64,000 nucleotides of DNA from Rivularia sp034931125 (GTDB lineage: Bacteria > Cyanobacteriota > Cyanobacteriia > Cyanobacteriales > Nostocaceae), in assembly GCF_034931125.1 (NCBI RefSeq), contig NZ_JAYGHM010000010.1, forward strand, positions 1-64,000. The letters run 5' to 3'. Below, in pieces: positions 1 to 8,888 of this stretch. The translations under genes and the position numbers were made by a program. Each line of letters opens with the position of its first letter. The stretch's first letter is position 1. The notes under the pieces are model-generated. The model saw nothing but the letters and a program-made list of their open reading frames with translations. It searched no databases and was not told where the DNA came from.

Positions 1-20
1 GCTATGTTTTTGTGGTATCT

Positions 21-55
21 ATTACCGATTACCAATTACCCATTACCGATTACCG
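21..55. repeat. Heptamer tandem repeat (ATTACCN x5)
   Basis: Five consecutive 7-base units ATTACC followed by G, A, C, G, G. This is the short tandemly repeated repetitive (STRR) class known from heterocystous cyanobacteria. It sits just downstream of the minus-strand ABC ATPase gene. Confidence 0.85.
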
Positions 56-66
56 ATTCTTAATTC

Positions 67-1017
67 CTAAGATGCTTGTTTGTGTCCCAGTTTAAGGAAA
101 ATGCTTTCTAAATCTTCTTGAGTACAGTGAAATTCGGTTAAAGGAATTCCAGCAGTGACAAGAGAACGCAATAAATTGGCTGAGTCTTCTTGTTCTCCAG
201 AAAAATTGATTTTGACGCTATTTTGATTTCCTAATATCTCCCAGTGTTCCACTAAAGGATTATTTTTTAGTTCGCTTAATAGCACTTCTTGTTTTCCTAA
301 AGTCGAAATAACTATCTGGTGGGTAGCACAACTTTTGTAAAGTTCTTGCAGCGAAGTACTTTCGACTAAAAAGCCGAGTTCCATAATTCCTACCGAGGTA
401 CATAGCTCGGCTAAATCGCTCAAAACATGGGAGGAAATCAAGATTGTCATTCCTGCTTCTTGCAATACTTTGATGATTTCCCGGAACTGCATCCGAGCAA
501 TGGGATCGAGTCCGGAAACTGGTTCATCGAGCAGCAGTATAATCGGTTCGTGAATAATGGTTCGAGCCAAACACAAACGCTGTTTCATACCTCTTGATAG
601 AGTAGAAATTAAGCTGTTGCGTTTATTTTCTAATTGGATGAGTTGTAAAACTTCGTGCAACCTTTTGCTGCGGTGAGGTTCTCGTAAAAGATATAACCTC
701 GCGAAATAATCCAGGTAATCCCAAACCGTTAATTCTTGGTATAAGGGATAATCATCAGGTAAATAGCCCAAACGACGCTTCAGAGTTGGATTCGTTTTAT
801 CCCTACATAGGCGATCGCCATTCAGATAAATTTCCCCTGCGGTTGGTTCTTCTGCTGCTGCTAACATCCGAATTAGCGATGTTTTCCCCGCACCATTAGG
901 TCCTATAAGTCCGTAAACTTCTCCTTCACCGATTTCTAAATCAATATTGTTAACGGCTATATGCTTGTCAAACTGTTTGTATAGTCCACTGGTACGAATG
1001 GCTAATTCTTTTACCAT
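67..1017 (-). CDS. ABC transporter ATP-binding protein (ABC-2/CcmA type)
   Basis: ATPase subunit of a membrane exporter; it hydrolyses ATP on the cytoplasmic face of a partner permease that is not in this window (downstream of it lies the window edge). The 316-residue protein carries Walker A GPNGAGKT near residues 39-46, an ABC signature LSRGMKQR near 140, Walker B ILLLDEP near 160 and the switch His in ISSH near 195. The last ~100 residues are a variable extension typical of the CcmA/NatA-like class used with ABC-2 permeases. The start ATG at 1017 fits the family. Substrate cannot be told from sequence; multidrug, lipid or polysaccharide export are all possible. Confidence 0.85.
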   Translation of the reverse strand: MVKELAIRTSGLYKQFDKHIAVNNIDLEIGEGEVYGLIGPNGAGKTSLIRMLAAAEEPTAGEIYLNGDRLCRDKTNPTLKRRLGYLPDDYPLYQELTVWDYLDYFARLYLLREPHRSKRLHEVLQLIQLENKRNSLISTLSRGMKQRLCLARTIIHEPIILLLDEPVSGLDPIARMQFREIIKVLQEAGMTILISSHVLSDLAELCTSVGIMELGFLVESTSLQELYKSCATHQIVISTLGKQEVLLSELKNNPLVEHWEILGNQNSVKINFSGEQEDSANLLRSLVTAGIPLTEFHCTQEDLESIFLKLGHKQAS

Positions 1018-1367
1018 TATTTTTTAGGTAAGTTTTCTGTTTTCGACTAACTTAACTTTCCTCTACAGCCTGTACCTGAGTAATTTCCAGCATTAAGAAT
1101 TATATTTACTAAAACTTGATATTTTAGATAAAATTACTCATTAATCTCTTAATAATTAGCTTTTATTGTTAAATTTCCATCTATACCGTTTTTCACTTGG
1201 GTGCAATACATACCGAACCTCACCCTACTCCCCTCCCCTCTCCTCACTCCCTACTCCCTTGTTCTACTTAAAAAGGACAATAACACCCTACAAATAAGTA
1301 CCCTTGCCCGGTATGATATTAAATCTGCCCTAATTATAAAAATCTAAAAAAATCATTTAAAACCACT
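1018..1367. other. Intergenic, divergent promoter region
   Basis: A 350-base AT-rich spacer between the divergent ABC ATPase and leuB genes. It holds a C-rich low-complexity stretch (about 1210-1260, CCCTACTCCC-like units) and a possible minus-10 box TATGAT at 1312-1317 for leuB without a clear minus-35. No ORF or RNA gene is recognised. Confidence 0.5.
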
Positions 1368-2453
1368 ATGACCCAGAACTACCGCATCACCCTACTTCCC
1401 GGCGATGGTATTGGACCCGAAATCATGGCAGTAACGGTAGATGTACTTAAAGTCGTAGGAAAAAAGTTTGATATCCAGTTTGAGTTTCAAGAAGCCTTAA
1501 TTGGTGGTGCTGCGATCGATCAGACGGATGAACCTTTACCGGAAGCTACATTAAAAAGCTGTAGAGATAGCGATGCTGTTTTACTAGCTGCGATCGGTGG
1601 TTACAAATGGGATGAGTTACCGTCTAATAAACGTCCCGAAGCCGGTTTGTTGGGATTGCGTGCTGGTTTGGAATTATTTGCTAATTTACGTCCGGCAAAA
1701 ATTATACCCCAGTTAATTGACGCTTCAACTTTGAAAAAAGAAGTTGTGGAAGGCGTTGATATTATGGTAGTACGCGAACTAACTGGTGGAATTTACTTTG
1801 GTAAACCTAAAGGCATTTTTGATACGGAAACCGGCGAAAAGCGGGGAATAAATACAATGGTGTATAGTGAGGCGGAAATCGAGCGCATTGGTAAAGTCGC
1901 TTTTGAAACAGCCCGCAAACGTGGAGGTAAACTCTGTTCTGTAGACAAAGCCAATGTTTTAGAAGTATCTCAACTGTGGCGCAGTACAATTACTAAACTT
2001 GCACAAGAATACCCCGATATAGAATTATCTCATCTTTATGTAGATAATGCTGCCATGCAGTTGGTTCGCGCTCCCAAACAGTTTGATACTATCGTCACCG
2101 GCAATTTATTCGGCGATATTCTTTCCGATGCCGCAGCCATGCTTACCGGCAGTATAGGTATGTTACCATCTGCTAGTCTAGGAGCAAATGCACCGGGAGT
2201 ATTTGAACCAGTCCACGGCTCAGCCCCCGATATCGCTGGACTTGACAAAGCCAATCCCCTAGCACAAATTCTCAGTGCAGCAATGATGCTACGCTACGGT
2301 TTAAACCAAGCTGATGCAGCCGACTACATTGAAAAAACAGTGTTTCAAGTCTTACAAAATGGTTTCCGTACAGGAGATATAATGTCCGCAGGAATGAATC
2401 AAATAGGTTGCCAAGCTATGGGTGAAGTCATGATTCAAACTTTAGATAAATAA
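1368..2453 (+). CDS. leuB: 3-isopropylmalate dehydrogenase
   Basis: Oxidises and decarboxylates (2R,3S)-3-isopropylmalate to 2-oxoisocaproate with NAD+, the third step of leucine synthesis, in the cytoplasm as a dimer. At 361 residues it has the family length. It starts with the typical ITLLPGDGIGPEI segment (residues 7-19), has the Arg-rich substrate region (GLRAGLELFANLRPAK, near 95-110), ELTGGIYFG near 137, and the family signature NLFGDILSDAAAMLTGSIG near 245-263. The start at ATG 1368 is well placed. No other leu gene is adjacent, so it is a monocistronic housekeeping gene here. Confidence 0.97.
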   Translation: MTQNYRITLLPGDGIGPEIMAVTVDVLKVVGKKFDIQFEFQEALIGGAAIDQTDEPLPEATLKSCRDSDAVLLAAIGGYKWDELPSNKRPEAGLLGLRAGLELFANLRPAKIIPQLIDASTLKKEVVEGVDIMVVRELTGGIYFGKPKGIFDTETGEKRGINTMVYSEAEIERIGKVAFETARKRGGKLCSVDKANVLEVSQLWRSTITKLAQEYPDIELSHLYVDNAAMQLVRAPKQFDTIVTGNLFGDILSDAAAMLTGSIGMLPSASLGANAPGVFEPVHGSAPDIAGLDKANPLAQILSAAMMLRYGLNQADAADYIEKTVFQVLQNGFRTGDIMSAGMNQIGCQAMGEVMIQTLDK

Positions 2454-2579
2454 TTAGATAAATTATTAGAGAAATAATTACTTTTAATTAATTTTCTAAT
2501 TCTCGCCAAAGATTTTAACTTCCATTGTTGAAATCGGATAAACTTAATTGCAAACCTAGTCAAACAACAGAAGTAATAC

Positions 2580-2840
2580 GTGTACGCATTACGACAAGGA
2601 CAGGAAAATTTTACGAACCCCGCGACGCAATCTCCGTTGATTGACTCTTCTCTAATCAGGTCTGCGGGTCAAATATACTATACCTACTGTGAAGTTCATC
2701 CAGAAATCGTTGGACAAGCTTCAGGAGTAGCCATAAATCGCAGTAATCATCGAGGAAAGGTAATTTTTACCCCTCAGCCAGTTCTTTTACCACAAGAGTG
2801 TTTTGTTCCGTTAAATCAAATCGAATCTCATATGTATTGA
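2580..2840 (+). CDS. Small hypothetical protein (doubtful)
   Basis: An 86-codon frame with a GTG start. The product shows no signal peptide, membrane segment or family motif that I recognise; its middle (QIYYTYCEVHPEIVGQ) is protein-like. Its last codons ATGTATTGA run into the start of the inverted-repeat element at 2853-3038, so the 3' end may have been made by that insertion. It could be a truncated remnant rather than a working gene. Confidence 0.3.
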   Translation: MYALRQGQENFTNPATQSPLIDSSLIRSAGQIYYTYCEVHPEIVGQASGVAINRSNHRGKVIFTPQPVLLPQECFVPLNQIESHMY

Positions 2841-2852
2841 CATCCTCCCCAC

Positions 2853-3038
2853 CCTATAGAACCCATTTGGTATCTTTTATTGAAATGCAAAGGCTTCAGC
2901 AAAGCCGTTTTAAGCAGCTTAGCAACTATAAGGGTTCAGGAGACCGAAGAATCATGATAAATGGCTGCCACAACCATGAAATCCAGATGGATATTGGACT
3001 TGTAAGTTAAGACATAGACCCCAAATGGGTTCTATAGG
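2853..3038. mobile_element. MITE-like or IS200/IS605-type remnant with 18-bp inverted repeats
   Basis: CCTATAGAACCCATTTGG at 2853-2870 is matched exactly in inverted orientation at 3021-3038. The sequence just outside the left arm (TTGACATCCTCCCC, 2837-2850) resembles the ends seen next to IS200/IS605-family elements in cyanobacteria; that comparison is from memory. The 150-base interior holds a short GC hairpin (GGCTTcagcaAAGCC) and no transposase. Reads as a small non-autonomous element or decayed end of one. Confidence 0.5.
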
Positions 3039-3138
3039 AGTGAGGAGTGAGGAGTTAAGAATTATTTGTCCCCTTGTCACCTTGTCCCCTTGTCTCCCCC
3101 ATCCCCTTGTCCCTATTTTAGGTCAGCACAATCAGGGT

Positions 3139-3172
3139 AATTACGAATTACGAATTACGAATTACGAATTAC
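3139..3172. repeat. Heptamer tandem repeat (AATTACG)
   Basis: Four full AATTACG units and a partial fifth, immediately upstream of the prepilin peptidase gene. Preceded at 3070-3115 by degenerate CCCCTTGTC-type repeats. STRR class. Confidence 0.85.
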
Positions 3173-3197
3173 TTTGGGTAGATGACTTTGGGATAAC

Positions 3198-4025
3198 TTG
3201 ATGGATCAGTGGATTTTCGTACCGACAAGTTTAATTGTTTTTGTGTTGGGTGCATCTATTGGTAGCTTTATTAATGTTGTAGTTTATCGGCTACCTGCGG
3301 GTTTGTCGATTCTTTATCCTCCTTCACGGTGTCCCCGTTGTTTAAATGGTCTGAAAGCTTACGATAACGTTCCTGTGTTGGGTTGGTTGTGGTTGCGGGG
3401 TCGTTGTCGTTACTGTAAAACTCGCATTTCTCCTCGCTACCCAATTGTAGAAGCAGCGACGGGGTTAACATTTGTACTAGTTTTTCTCATATTCCAATTT
3501 TCGCCACTGACAATAGGTTATTGGCTGTTTTGTAGTTGGTTATTAGCGCTATCGATAATTGATATAGATACAATGACTTTACCCAGCGAACTAACTAAAT
3601 CTGGATTAGTGCTAGGTATTTTGTTTCAAATGATATTAGGATTTATACCTTATAGCTGGTCGGGATTAGTAAACCAGATGATGGTAGCGATCGCAGCAGC
3701 AGTATTAGGATTATGGCTGTTTGATGGAATTGCTCGTATTGGTACAATTGTTTTCCGTAAAGATGCAATGGGTGCGGGAGATGCGAAATTAGCAGCAATG
3801 ATGGGAGCTTGGTTGGGCTGGAAATATTTACTTTTAGCGAGCTTTATTGCTTGTATTGCGGGGGTTGTTGTCGAAGGTAGCAATATTGTATTCGTACCAA
3901 AAAAATCAATCCGAAATCAACCTTTTCCTTTCGGTCCCTATTTAGCTTTAGGTTCTGCGATCGCGCTTTTTAGTGGTGAAGCGATTTTATCCACTTATTT
4001 ACGATTCTTTTTTCCAGGAAACTGA
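3198..4025 (+). CDS. pilD: Prepilin peptidase / N-methyltransferase (type IV pili)
   Basis: Bifunctional inner-membrane enzyme that cleaves type IV prepilin leaders and methylates the new N-terminus; needed for pili, motility and DNA uptake. The 275-residue protein has the family architecture: N-terminal hydrophobic segment with GSFINVVVYRLP (near 22-33), a cytoplasmic zinc-binding loop with two CxxC pairs (CPRC near 45 and CRYC near 71), then a membrane domain with the two aspartates of the A24 aspartic peptidase: IIDIDTMTLP near 120 and GAGDAKLA near 193. Six or more further membrane segments follow. The second codon is also ATG, so either could start. The stop codon lies directly before a tandem-repeat tract. 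Confidence 0.93.
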   Translation: MMDQWIFVPTSLIVFVLGASIGSFINVVVYRLPAGLSILYPPSRCPRCLNGLKAYDNVPVLGWLWLRGRCRYCKTRISPRYPIVEAATGLTFVLVFLIFQFSPLTIGYWLFCSWLLALSIIDIDTMTLPSELTKSGLVLGILFQMILGFIPYSWSGLVNQMMVAIAAAVLGLWLFDGIARIGTIVFRKDAMGAGDAKLAAMMGAWLGWKYLLLASFIACIAGVVVEGSNIVFVPKKSIRNQPFPFGPYLALGSAIALFSGEAILSTYLRFFFPGN

Positions 4026-4094
4026 GGGGAGATGGGGAGATGGGGAGATGGGGAGATGGGGAGATGGGGGGATGGGGGGATGGGGAGATGGGGG
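4024..4094. repeat. GGGGAGAT tandem repeat running into an assembly gap
   Basis: Right after the pilD stop, 8-base units GGGGAGAT (some GGGGGGAT) repeat about eight times until the sequence turns to N. The tract probably caused the gap. Confidence 0.85.
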
Positions 4095-4255
4095 NNNNNN
4101 NNNNNNNNNNNNNNNNNNNNNNNNNNNNNNNNNNNNNNNNNNNNNNNNNNNNNNNNNNNNNNNNNNNNNNNNNNNNNNNNNNNNNNNNNNNNNNNNNNNN
4201 NNNNNNNNNNNNNNNNNNNNNNNNNNNNNNNNNNNNNNNNNNNNNNNNNNNNNNN
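4095..4255. other. Assembly gap (161 N)
   Basis: Unknown bases at 4095-4255. The true length is unknown; the gap starts inside a tandem repeat, so it may hold only more repeat units. Confidence 0.99.
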
Positions 4256-4556
4256 TAACTGTGATTGGACGTATTTACAACAAGTATCAAGTATTGCATT
4301 GTCCGTTTTGGACTGCATTGCTGTTGAAGGAAGGATACAAAAGAAAGTCTAAGACTTGAATTGGTTTAGATATTTTCGTTAAGCTGAAAAGCAAAGATGC
4401 TTTCATATTGCCTCCATTGCTTAGAAAAAATTAAGGAATAAATTTTCTGTCTGCTGTAATGTGTTATAGATTTATAACATTTGCATCAAAGACAAGAAAC
4501 CGAATTCCTGTATTCTTGATTAAATTTGACATACAATCCACTTGCATAAGATACAA
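4256..4556. other. Intergenic region upstream of accD
   Basis: About 300 bases of AT-rich sequence between the gap and accD. It contains TATAGATTTATAACATTTG near 4466 with promoter-like AT content but no clear box pair, and no supported ORF. Confidence 0.4.
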
Positions 4557-5525
4557 ATGGCGAACAACGACGAAACACGCGGTTTTAAATCTTTATTTGA
4601 TTGGTTTGCAAACAGACGTAAAACGGGTTCTATCAGTATTGAGCGTCAAGAACGTGACATCGCTGATGGATTGTGGCACAAATGCACTAAGTGTAGTGTA
4701 TTGGCGTATACAAAAGACCTGAAAGCGAATCAGATGGTTTGCACTGAATGCGGACATCATAATCGAGTTGATAGCGATGAACGCATCCGTCAACTGATTG
4801 ATTCTAATAGCTGGACTCCGATGGATGAGCATTTGCTTCCTGCTGACCCCTTACAATTTCGCGATCGCAAACCCTATAGCGATCGATTGCGGGATATGCA
4901 GGAAAAAACTGGTTTAACGGATGCTGTAAGAACGGGTTTGGGGGAAATAAATGGTTTACCTGTTGCTCTAGGTGTAATGGACTTCCGGTTCATTGGTGCT
5001 AGCATGGGTTCCGTTGTCGGGGAAAAGCTGACACGAATGATCGAACAAGCTACACAACGACGCTATCCTGTAATAATTATCTGTACTTCTGGTGGAGCTA
5101 GAATGCAGGAAGGACTGCTTTCTTTGATGCAGATGGCAAAAGTATCGGGAGCGTTGGAACGTCATCGACGACAAAGACTTTTATATATTCCTGTTTTGAC
5201 TAACCCTACAACTGGTGGGGTAACTGCAAGTTTTGCGATGTTGGGCGATATAATTTTGGCAGAGCCGAAAGCAACTATTGGTTTTGCTGGTAGAAGAGTA
5301 ATTGAACAAACCCTGCGAGAAAAGTTACCAGAAGACTTTCAAAGTGCAGAAGATTTACTAAAACACGGTTTTGTAGATGAAATTGTACCCCGTACTCAGT
5401 TAAAGAAAATGTTGATACAACTGATTACTTTACATCAACCACCCGCAATTAAAGCTCAAAATAATTTACTCGTGTGGGAGACAACCACAAGAAACTTTAG
5501 TCATACTGCTGTCAATGAACAATGA
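4557..5525 (+). CDS. accD: Acetyl-CoA carboxylase carboxyltransferase subunit beta
   Basis: Beta subunit of the carboxyltransferase of acetyl-CoA carboxylase; with AccA it moves CO2 from biotin to acetyl-CoA, giving malonyl-CoA for fatty acid and polyketide synthesis. The 322-residue product has the N-terminal zinc ribbon (CTKC and CTEC pairs near residues 40 and 60) and the crotonase-like carboxyltransferase core (GARMQEG near 186, PTTGGVTASFA near 218). The in-frame TTG at 4542 would give a longer protein, but ATG at 4557 (MANNDETRGF) is the likelier start. accA is not adjacent. Its malonyl-CoA would feed the polyketide-type locus at 35-49 kb, though no direct link is visible. Confidence 0.95.
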   Translation: MANNDETRGFKSLFDWFANRRKTGSISIERQERDIADGLWHKCTKCSVLAYTKDLKANQMVCTECGHHNRVDSDERIRQLIDSNSWTPMDEHLLPADPLQFRDRKPYSDRLRDMQEKTGLTDAVRTGLGEINGLPVALGVMDFRFIGASMGSVVGEKLTRMIEQATQRRYPVIIICTSGGARMQEGLLSLMQMAKVSGALERHRRQRLLYIPVLTNPTTGGVTASFAMLGDIILAEPKATIGFAGRRVIEQTLREKLPEDFQSAEDLLKHGFVDEIVPRTQLKKMLIQLITLHQPPAIKAQNNLLVWETTTRNFSHTAVNEQ

Positions 5526-5857
5526 ATAGTTATCAATGAATAATTGACACGATTGTTTAGATTAATTTGGAGATGTTAAGGGAGTGGGAGCGTCTCGCTC
5601 CCTACTAAGTAATAAGCGAGCTAAACGGTTCACGCTACGATTAACTTACAGAAGCTCTTCCTTTTTTCTCCGATGCAAAGAGTCCACATTCAGCACCCTA
5701 ACTGTCACACATCAGCAGAATAGGAATCAAGTAGTACATAAAGCCACAAACAAAGATAACCCTTTCCAATACAACCATATAACTGATGATAAGCGGGGAA
5801 AACCTTTACGTCTTCGTTTACACCGGATATAGTGTGATTTTACAGATAGTCAAACAT
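5526..5857. other. Intergenic region with palindromic repeat
   Basis: A 330-base spacer between accD and the secreted-protein gene. It contains the palindrome at 5586-5602. An open frame at 5584-5832 starts inside the palindrome and is not supported as a gene, although its last codons are mildly protein-like. Confidence 0.4.
5586..5602. repeat. Palindromic dispersed repeat (GGGAGCG-TCT-CGCTCCC)
   Basis: Perfect hairpin with 7-base arms and a TCT loop. It shares the core GAGCGTCTCGCTC with 17208-17224 and 48974-48990, all in intergenic DNA. Confidence 0.75.
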
Positions 5858-6619
5858 ATGGATAGATAGTTTCTTGGTATAGGGGTATTTGCATTAACTT
5901 CTTATTTTCAATTTTCTGCCTTTGCCGCTCCTACATCGGAACAATACACGCAGCGCAGGGTGATTCAAAATGTTTATGGTGCGGCATTTACAGCAACGGG
6001 AAGTGTTAACGATTTGTATAGCAATTCATCTATAGCACGAACTTTAAACAAAACATTGTGGTTAACATTTCCACCACAACCGTCTAACCCAGCAGCTAAC
6101 GAATGGGTTGAGATTGGCGGAACAAAAGGAAACACATCGGTAAATATTGCTCAAGTTAACCCGCAGTTACCCGGGGAACAAACATATTACGAAGGGCATT
6201 ATTTCACCTATCAAAGATTTGATACTCAACTAAATAGAAACTATTATGAAGGTCGAATCGGTGCTGCAAACGGCGTACCATCAGGCGAGCATCGATACAA
6301 ATTGCAACGGGATTTCTCATCTAATAATAAATGGTGTAGCTATGTGAATAACATCGCTGCATACTGCATTACTATAGGTGGTGCTGGTTCCTACAATTCA
6401 GCATTCGCAATGACAATCGGCATTGAATCTCAAGATACCTTGCACGGATTCAAAAACAGCACTGGCGGATATAGTATTTGGCATTACCCGACTACAGCCA
6501 GCGGATTTCAACTATTTGCAGGGAATATGGCTAATGCTGATAATAACAATCGCGGTTGGTATTCTAACTGGTTTCCTCCCCAAAACGGGAACAATGCAAT
6601 CGCATTCTATAATCAATAA
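5858..6619 (+). pseudogene. Secreted hypothetical protein, amber codon at position 4
   Basis: I do not recognise the family. The frame reads ATG GAT AGA TAG at 5858-5869, then continues open as FLGIGVFALTSYFQF-SAFA-APTSEQ, an evident signal peptide with a cleavage site near SAFA/AP, and runs to TAA at 6617-6619. The GTG at 5960 is the only start downstream that would rescue a protein and it would drop the signal peptide. AAG (Lys) to TAG would be one base change and would restore a classic basic N-terminus. The mature part (~230 residues) is rich in Asn, Gly, Tyr and Trp, with two cysteines (NKWCSY, AYCIT) that could pair. It lies 25 bases before another secreted-protein gene, likely one operon. 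A sequencing error cannot be excluded. Confidence 0.6.
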
Positions 6620-6644
6620 AAATTATACCCAAATATACAGAATT

Positions 6645-7145
6645 ATGAGAAAGTCTTTAATCGCTTCCGGAATTGGTTTACTTGTGATCGCTAGCGTTGC
6701 TACGATTGCTATCGCAGAGCAAAAAGAGCCGAAACAAAACCCTCGTCCCGAATGGGCAAATAAAAAAGCGGAGATAGAAGTCGTTTCGACACCCACTGAT
6801 AATTATCTTTACCCCGATAACAGTTCAAAAACCGAGCGTCAACTGATAAAGAAAAACGACATTATCAAGGGTAAACTCAGAGATGACTTAATTTTAAAAG
6901 GGATGAAATTAGTTAAATACTCTGATTTTATCGATAGTTTAAAATCTAATAACGGCGATATTATACAAGATATGCAAATCCATCCTAGTAGATTGGTATG
7001 GGTAGCCGATATAGAAGCGCCAAAAGGTATTGAGGTTCCTCAGAAAAACAGTGAGCGAGTCAAGTTTAAAAAATCTAAAATCGCTGTAGTTTTTGATGCG
7101 GAAACTGGCGAAAAATTCGGAACTAGCGTAGTCGAAACACCTTAA
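6645..7145 (+). CDS. Secreted hypothetical protein
   Basis: 166 residues; no family recognised. The start is ATG 6645 (MRKSLIASGIGLLVIASVATIAIA), giving a clean Sec signal peptide with cleavage after AIA near residue 24. A longer frame from 6423 overlaps the upstream gene and is unlikely. The mature domain is charged and Lys-rich, with the segment DMQIHPSRLVWVADIEAPKG and a C-terminal strand-rich stretch VVFDAETGEKFG that looks like a small beta-type fold. The end lies two bases before a MITE-like element. Probably exported to periplasm or outside, together with the product of the preceding gene. Confidence 0.65.
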   Translation: MRKSLIASGIGLLVIASVATIAIAEQKEPKQNPRPEWANKKAEIEVVSTPTDNYLYPDNSSKTERQLIKKNDIIKGKLRDDLILKGMKLVKYSDFIDSLKSNNGDIIQDMQIHPSRLVWVADIEAPKGIEVPQKNSERVKFKKSKIAVVFDAETGEKFGTSVVETP

Positions 7146-7146
7146 T

Positions 7147-7269
7147 AGGACTTAGCAAAAAGGCATATTTTCTTATAGAGTGCTGTGACACAATGATAGA
7201 TTTTTAACGTAGTATAATGGCTTTGTGTCACGCACCAACAAGAGTATTGTGACAATTGCGGTCATTCCT
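7147..7269. mobile_element. MITE-like element, copy 1
   Basis: About 123 bases beginning AGGACTTAGCA and ending with its imperfect complement GCGGTCATTCCT. Inside are facing GTGCTGTGACAC and GTGTCACGCACC arms. The whole is repeated in inverted orientation at 12783-12891. No coding capacity. Confidence 0.65.
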
Positions 7270-7397
7270 ACTTAAAATTGAATTGTGCTTAATGAAAATA
7301 CATTTTTACTGTAAAAATTGTGAAATGAGTCAAAGATAGAAAAGAACTAAAAAATTAGTTTTACGTTAATATCGCATTCATTGATAATTGATTATTG

Positions 7398-8888
7398 TTA
7401 ATTGATAATTGCCCGTAAACCCTGAAACATCTTGGTTAAAGATTGTCTCCGGGCTTCTTGAACAAATAAGAGTGGCACAAGAGCGATTAATCGGAAGCCT
7501 ACAGAAATTAAAAATAAACCAGATAAACCCCCGAAAAAAGCATTTTCTGCCAGAAAACCGCCGATTGTGGTGCCAATTGCGCCACTAGCACCAGCGACAG
7601 CAGCCGCGATCGCAAAGTAAGATGACTGCATTCTGACTGGTGCGATCGCAAGTTGCATATTATTGCTACATAACTCAATCGCGGCGCTACTACCTCCAAT
7701 CAGGATATGCACTAAAGGCAACCACAACCAAATACTCAAAGAATCTACACCAATTCCCACCCACAAAACGGGAATTATTGCAACTAATATTCCTACTAAA
7801 AATAATATAGTCCGATTTCCTACTTTATCCGCTAATTTACCCCAAAGAATCAGCATCAACATCCCAGCACCGGCTTGAAAACTGCCGTAAATAGTCACCC
7901 AACTCACATCTATATGTAAGGTGTGCAGCATATAAAGATTAAAGAAAGGAGCGCTAAGATTAAAGGAAAACATCCACAAACCAAAGTAAGCCAAGAATAT
8001 TAAAAAGTTAGAATCTTTCCAAATACTTGGAGATGAATTAAAGTTTGGATTTGTTTGATTTGTAATTGTCGCTTTTTCTGAGTTATTTGAATTTAAATCT
8101 TGATTTTTATCTTGATTTTGACTAAAAATTTTTACTTCTGAATAATTATGATGGGGATTAATATCGGCTTTAAAAAACTGACAAGCAAGACTTGCTGCAC
8201 CAGCAATTAACCCAATCAGTAAAACTAATCCGTAACCTTGTATGTGTCCACCGGGATAAAAACTTACAGCTAAACCAGCTAAAGGTACGTAAAGCAATCT
8301 AGTAAAGCTAGAAATACTATTGCGAATACCAAAATATCTTCCTCGTAACTGTCGGGGAACCAACATTGCCATCCAACTCAGCCAAGATGCACTTCCTAAA
8401 GCTGAAAATACGTTACTCGCTAAAATAATCAGCAGCGTTAAAACAACCAACTGATGGTTATTAAAATCGAATTTACCCCAACCTAGCATTGCGATCGCGA
8501 TCGCCAAAATTAACCACACCAATCTACCAATACCACAAGTCCAAAGACAGTAGCTATGACGGCTTTCGCTACGTTCGGAAAAATAAGCACCTAAAGGTTG
8601 TAATAGATTCACCAGCATCGGAATAGAGCAAAGCATCCCAATCTGTACCGAAGTTGCACCCAACTCGATTAAAAAATTACTTAACAGAATTCCCGTAGTC
8701 GTAATATCAAAGACTGATGCAAACATCCCATCCGCAGTAGAGGCTTTTAAACTTCTACGAATATCATCTTTAGAAATTCTCTGGGGTTGAGGTTCTTGCT
8801 TTGGACTAACGAGTACTGACGGTAACACAGCACTCAGGGTATTTTGTGTAACTTCAAAAAATTCTGCGTTCACCTGAACAGATTGCAT
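7398..8888 (-). CDS. MFS transporter
   Basis: Inner-membrane secondary transporter of the major facilitator superfamily; substrate unknown. The 496-residue protein has about 12 hydrophobic segments in two halves, separated by a hydrophilic, Asn/Gln-rich loop around residues 245-290 (NQDKNQDLNSNNSEK). The segment between TM2 and TM3 (GAYFSERSESRH) takes the place of the family's GxLaDrxGrr loop, and the second half has the canonical copy GKLADKVGNR near residue 355. The N-terminal ~40 residues are soluble. It is divergent from the sugar-binding protein gene at 9246, but nothing ties the two together functionally. Confidence 0.8.
   Translation of the reverse strand: MQSVQVNAEFFEVTQNTLSAVLPSVLVSPKQEPQPQRISKDDIRRSLKASTADGMFASVFDITTTGILLSNFLIELGATSVQIGMLCSIPMLVNLLQPLGAYFSERSESRHSYCLWTCGIGRLVWLILAIAIAMLGWGKFDFNNHQLVVLTLLIILASNVFSALGSASWLSWMAMLVPRQLRGRYFGIRNSISSFTRLLYVPLAGLAVSFYPGGHIQGYGLVLLIGLIAGAASLACQFFKADINPHHNYSEVKIFSQNQDKNQDLNSNNSEKATITNQTNPNFNSSPSIWKDSNFLIFLAYFGLWMFSFNLSAPFFNLYMLHTLHIDVSWVTIYGSFQAGAGMLMLILWGKLADKVGNRTILFLVGILVAIIPVLWVGIGVDSLSIWLWLPLVHILIGGSSAAIELCSNNMQLAIAPVRMQSSYFAIAAAVAGASGAIGTTIGGFLAENAFFGGLSGLFLISVGFRLIALVPLLFVQEARRQSLTKMFQGLRAIIN

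Noticed and set aside
2798..3010. 70-codon open frame
   Set aside because: It runs through the inverted-repeat element 2853-3038 and overlaps the doubtful gene at 2580-2840; no protein features.
3139..3172. CRISPR-like array
   Set aside because: The units are seven bases long with no spacers; STRR tandem repeats, as are the other heptamer tracts.
5584..5832. 82-codon open frame
   Set aside because: It starts inside a palindromic repeat, has no ribosome-binding site and an odd composition; only the last 30 residues look protein-like.
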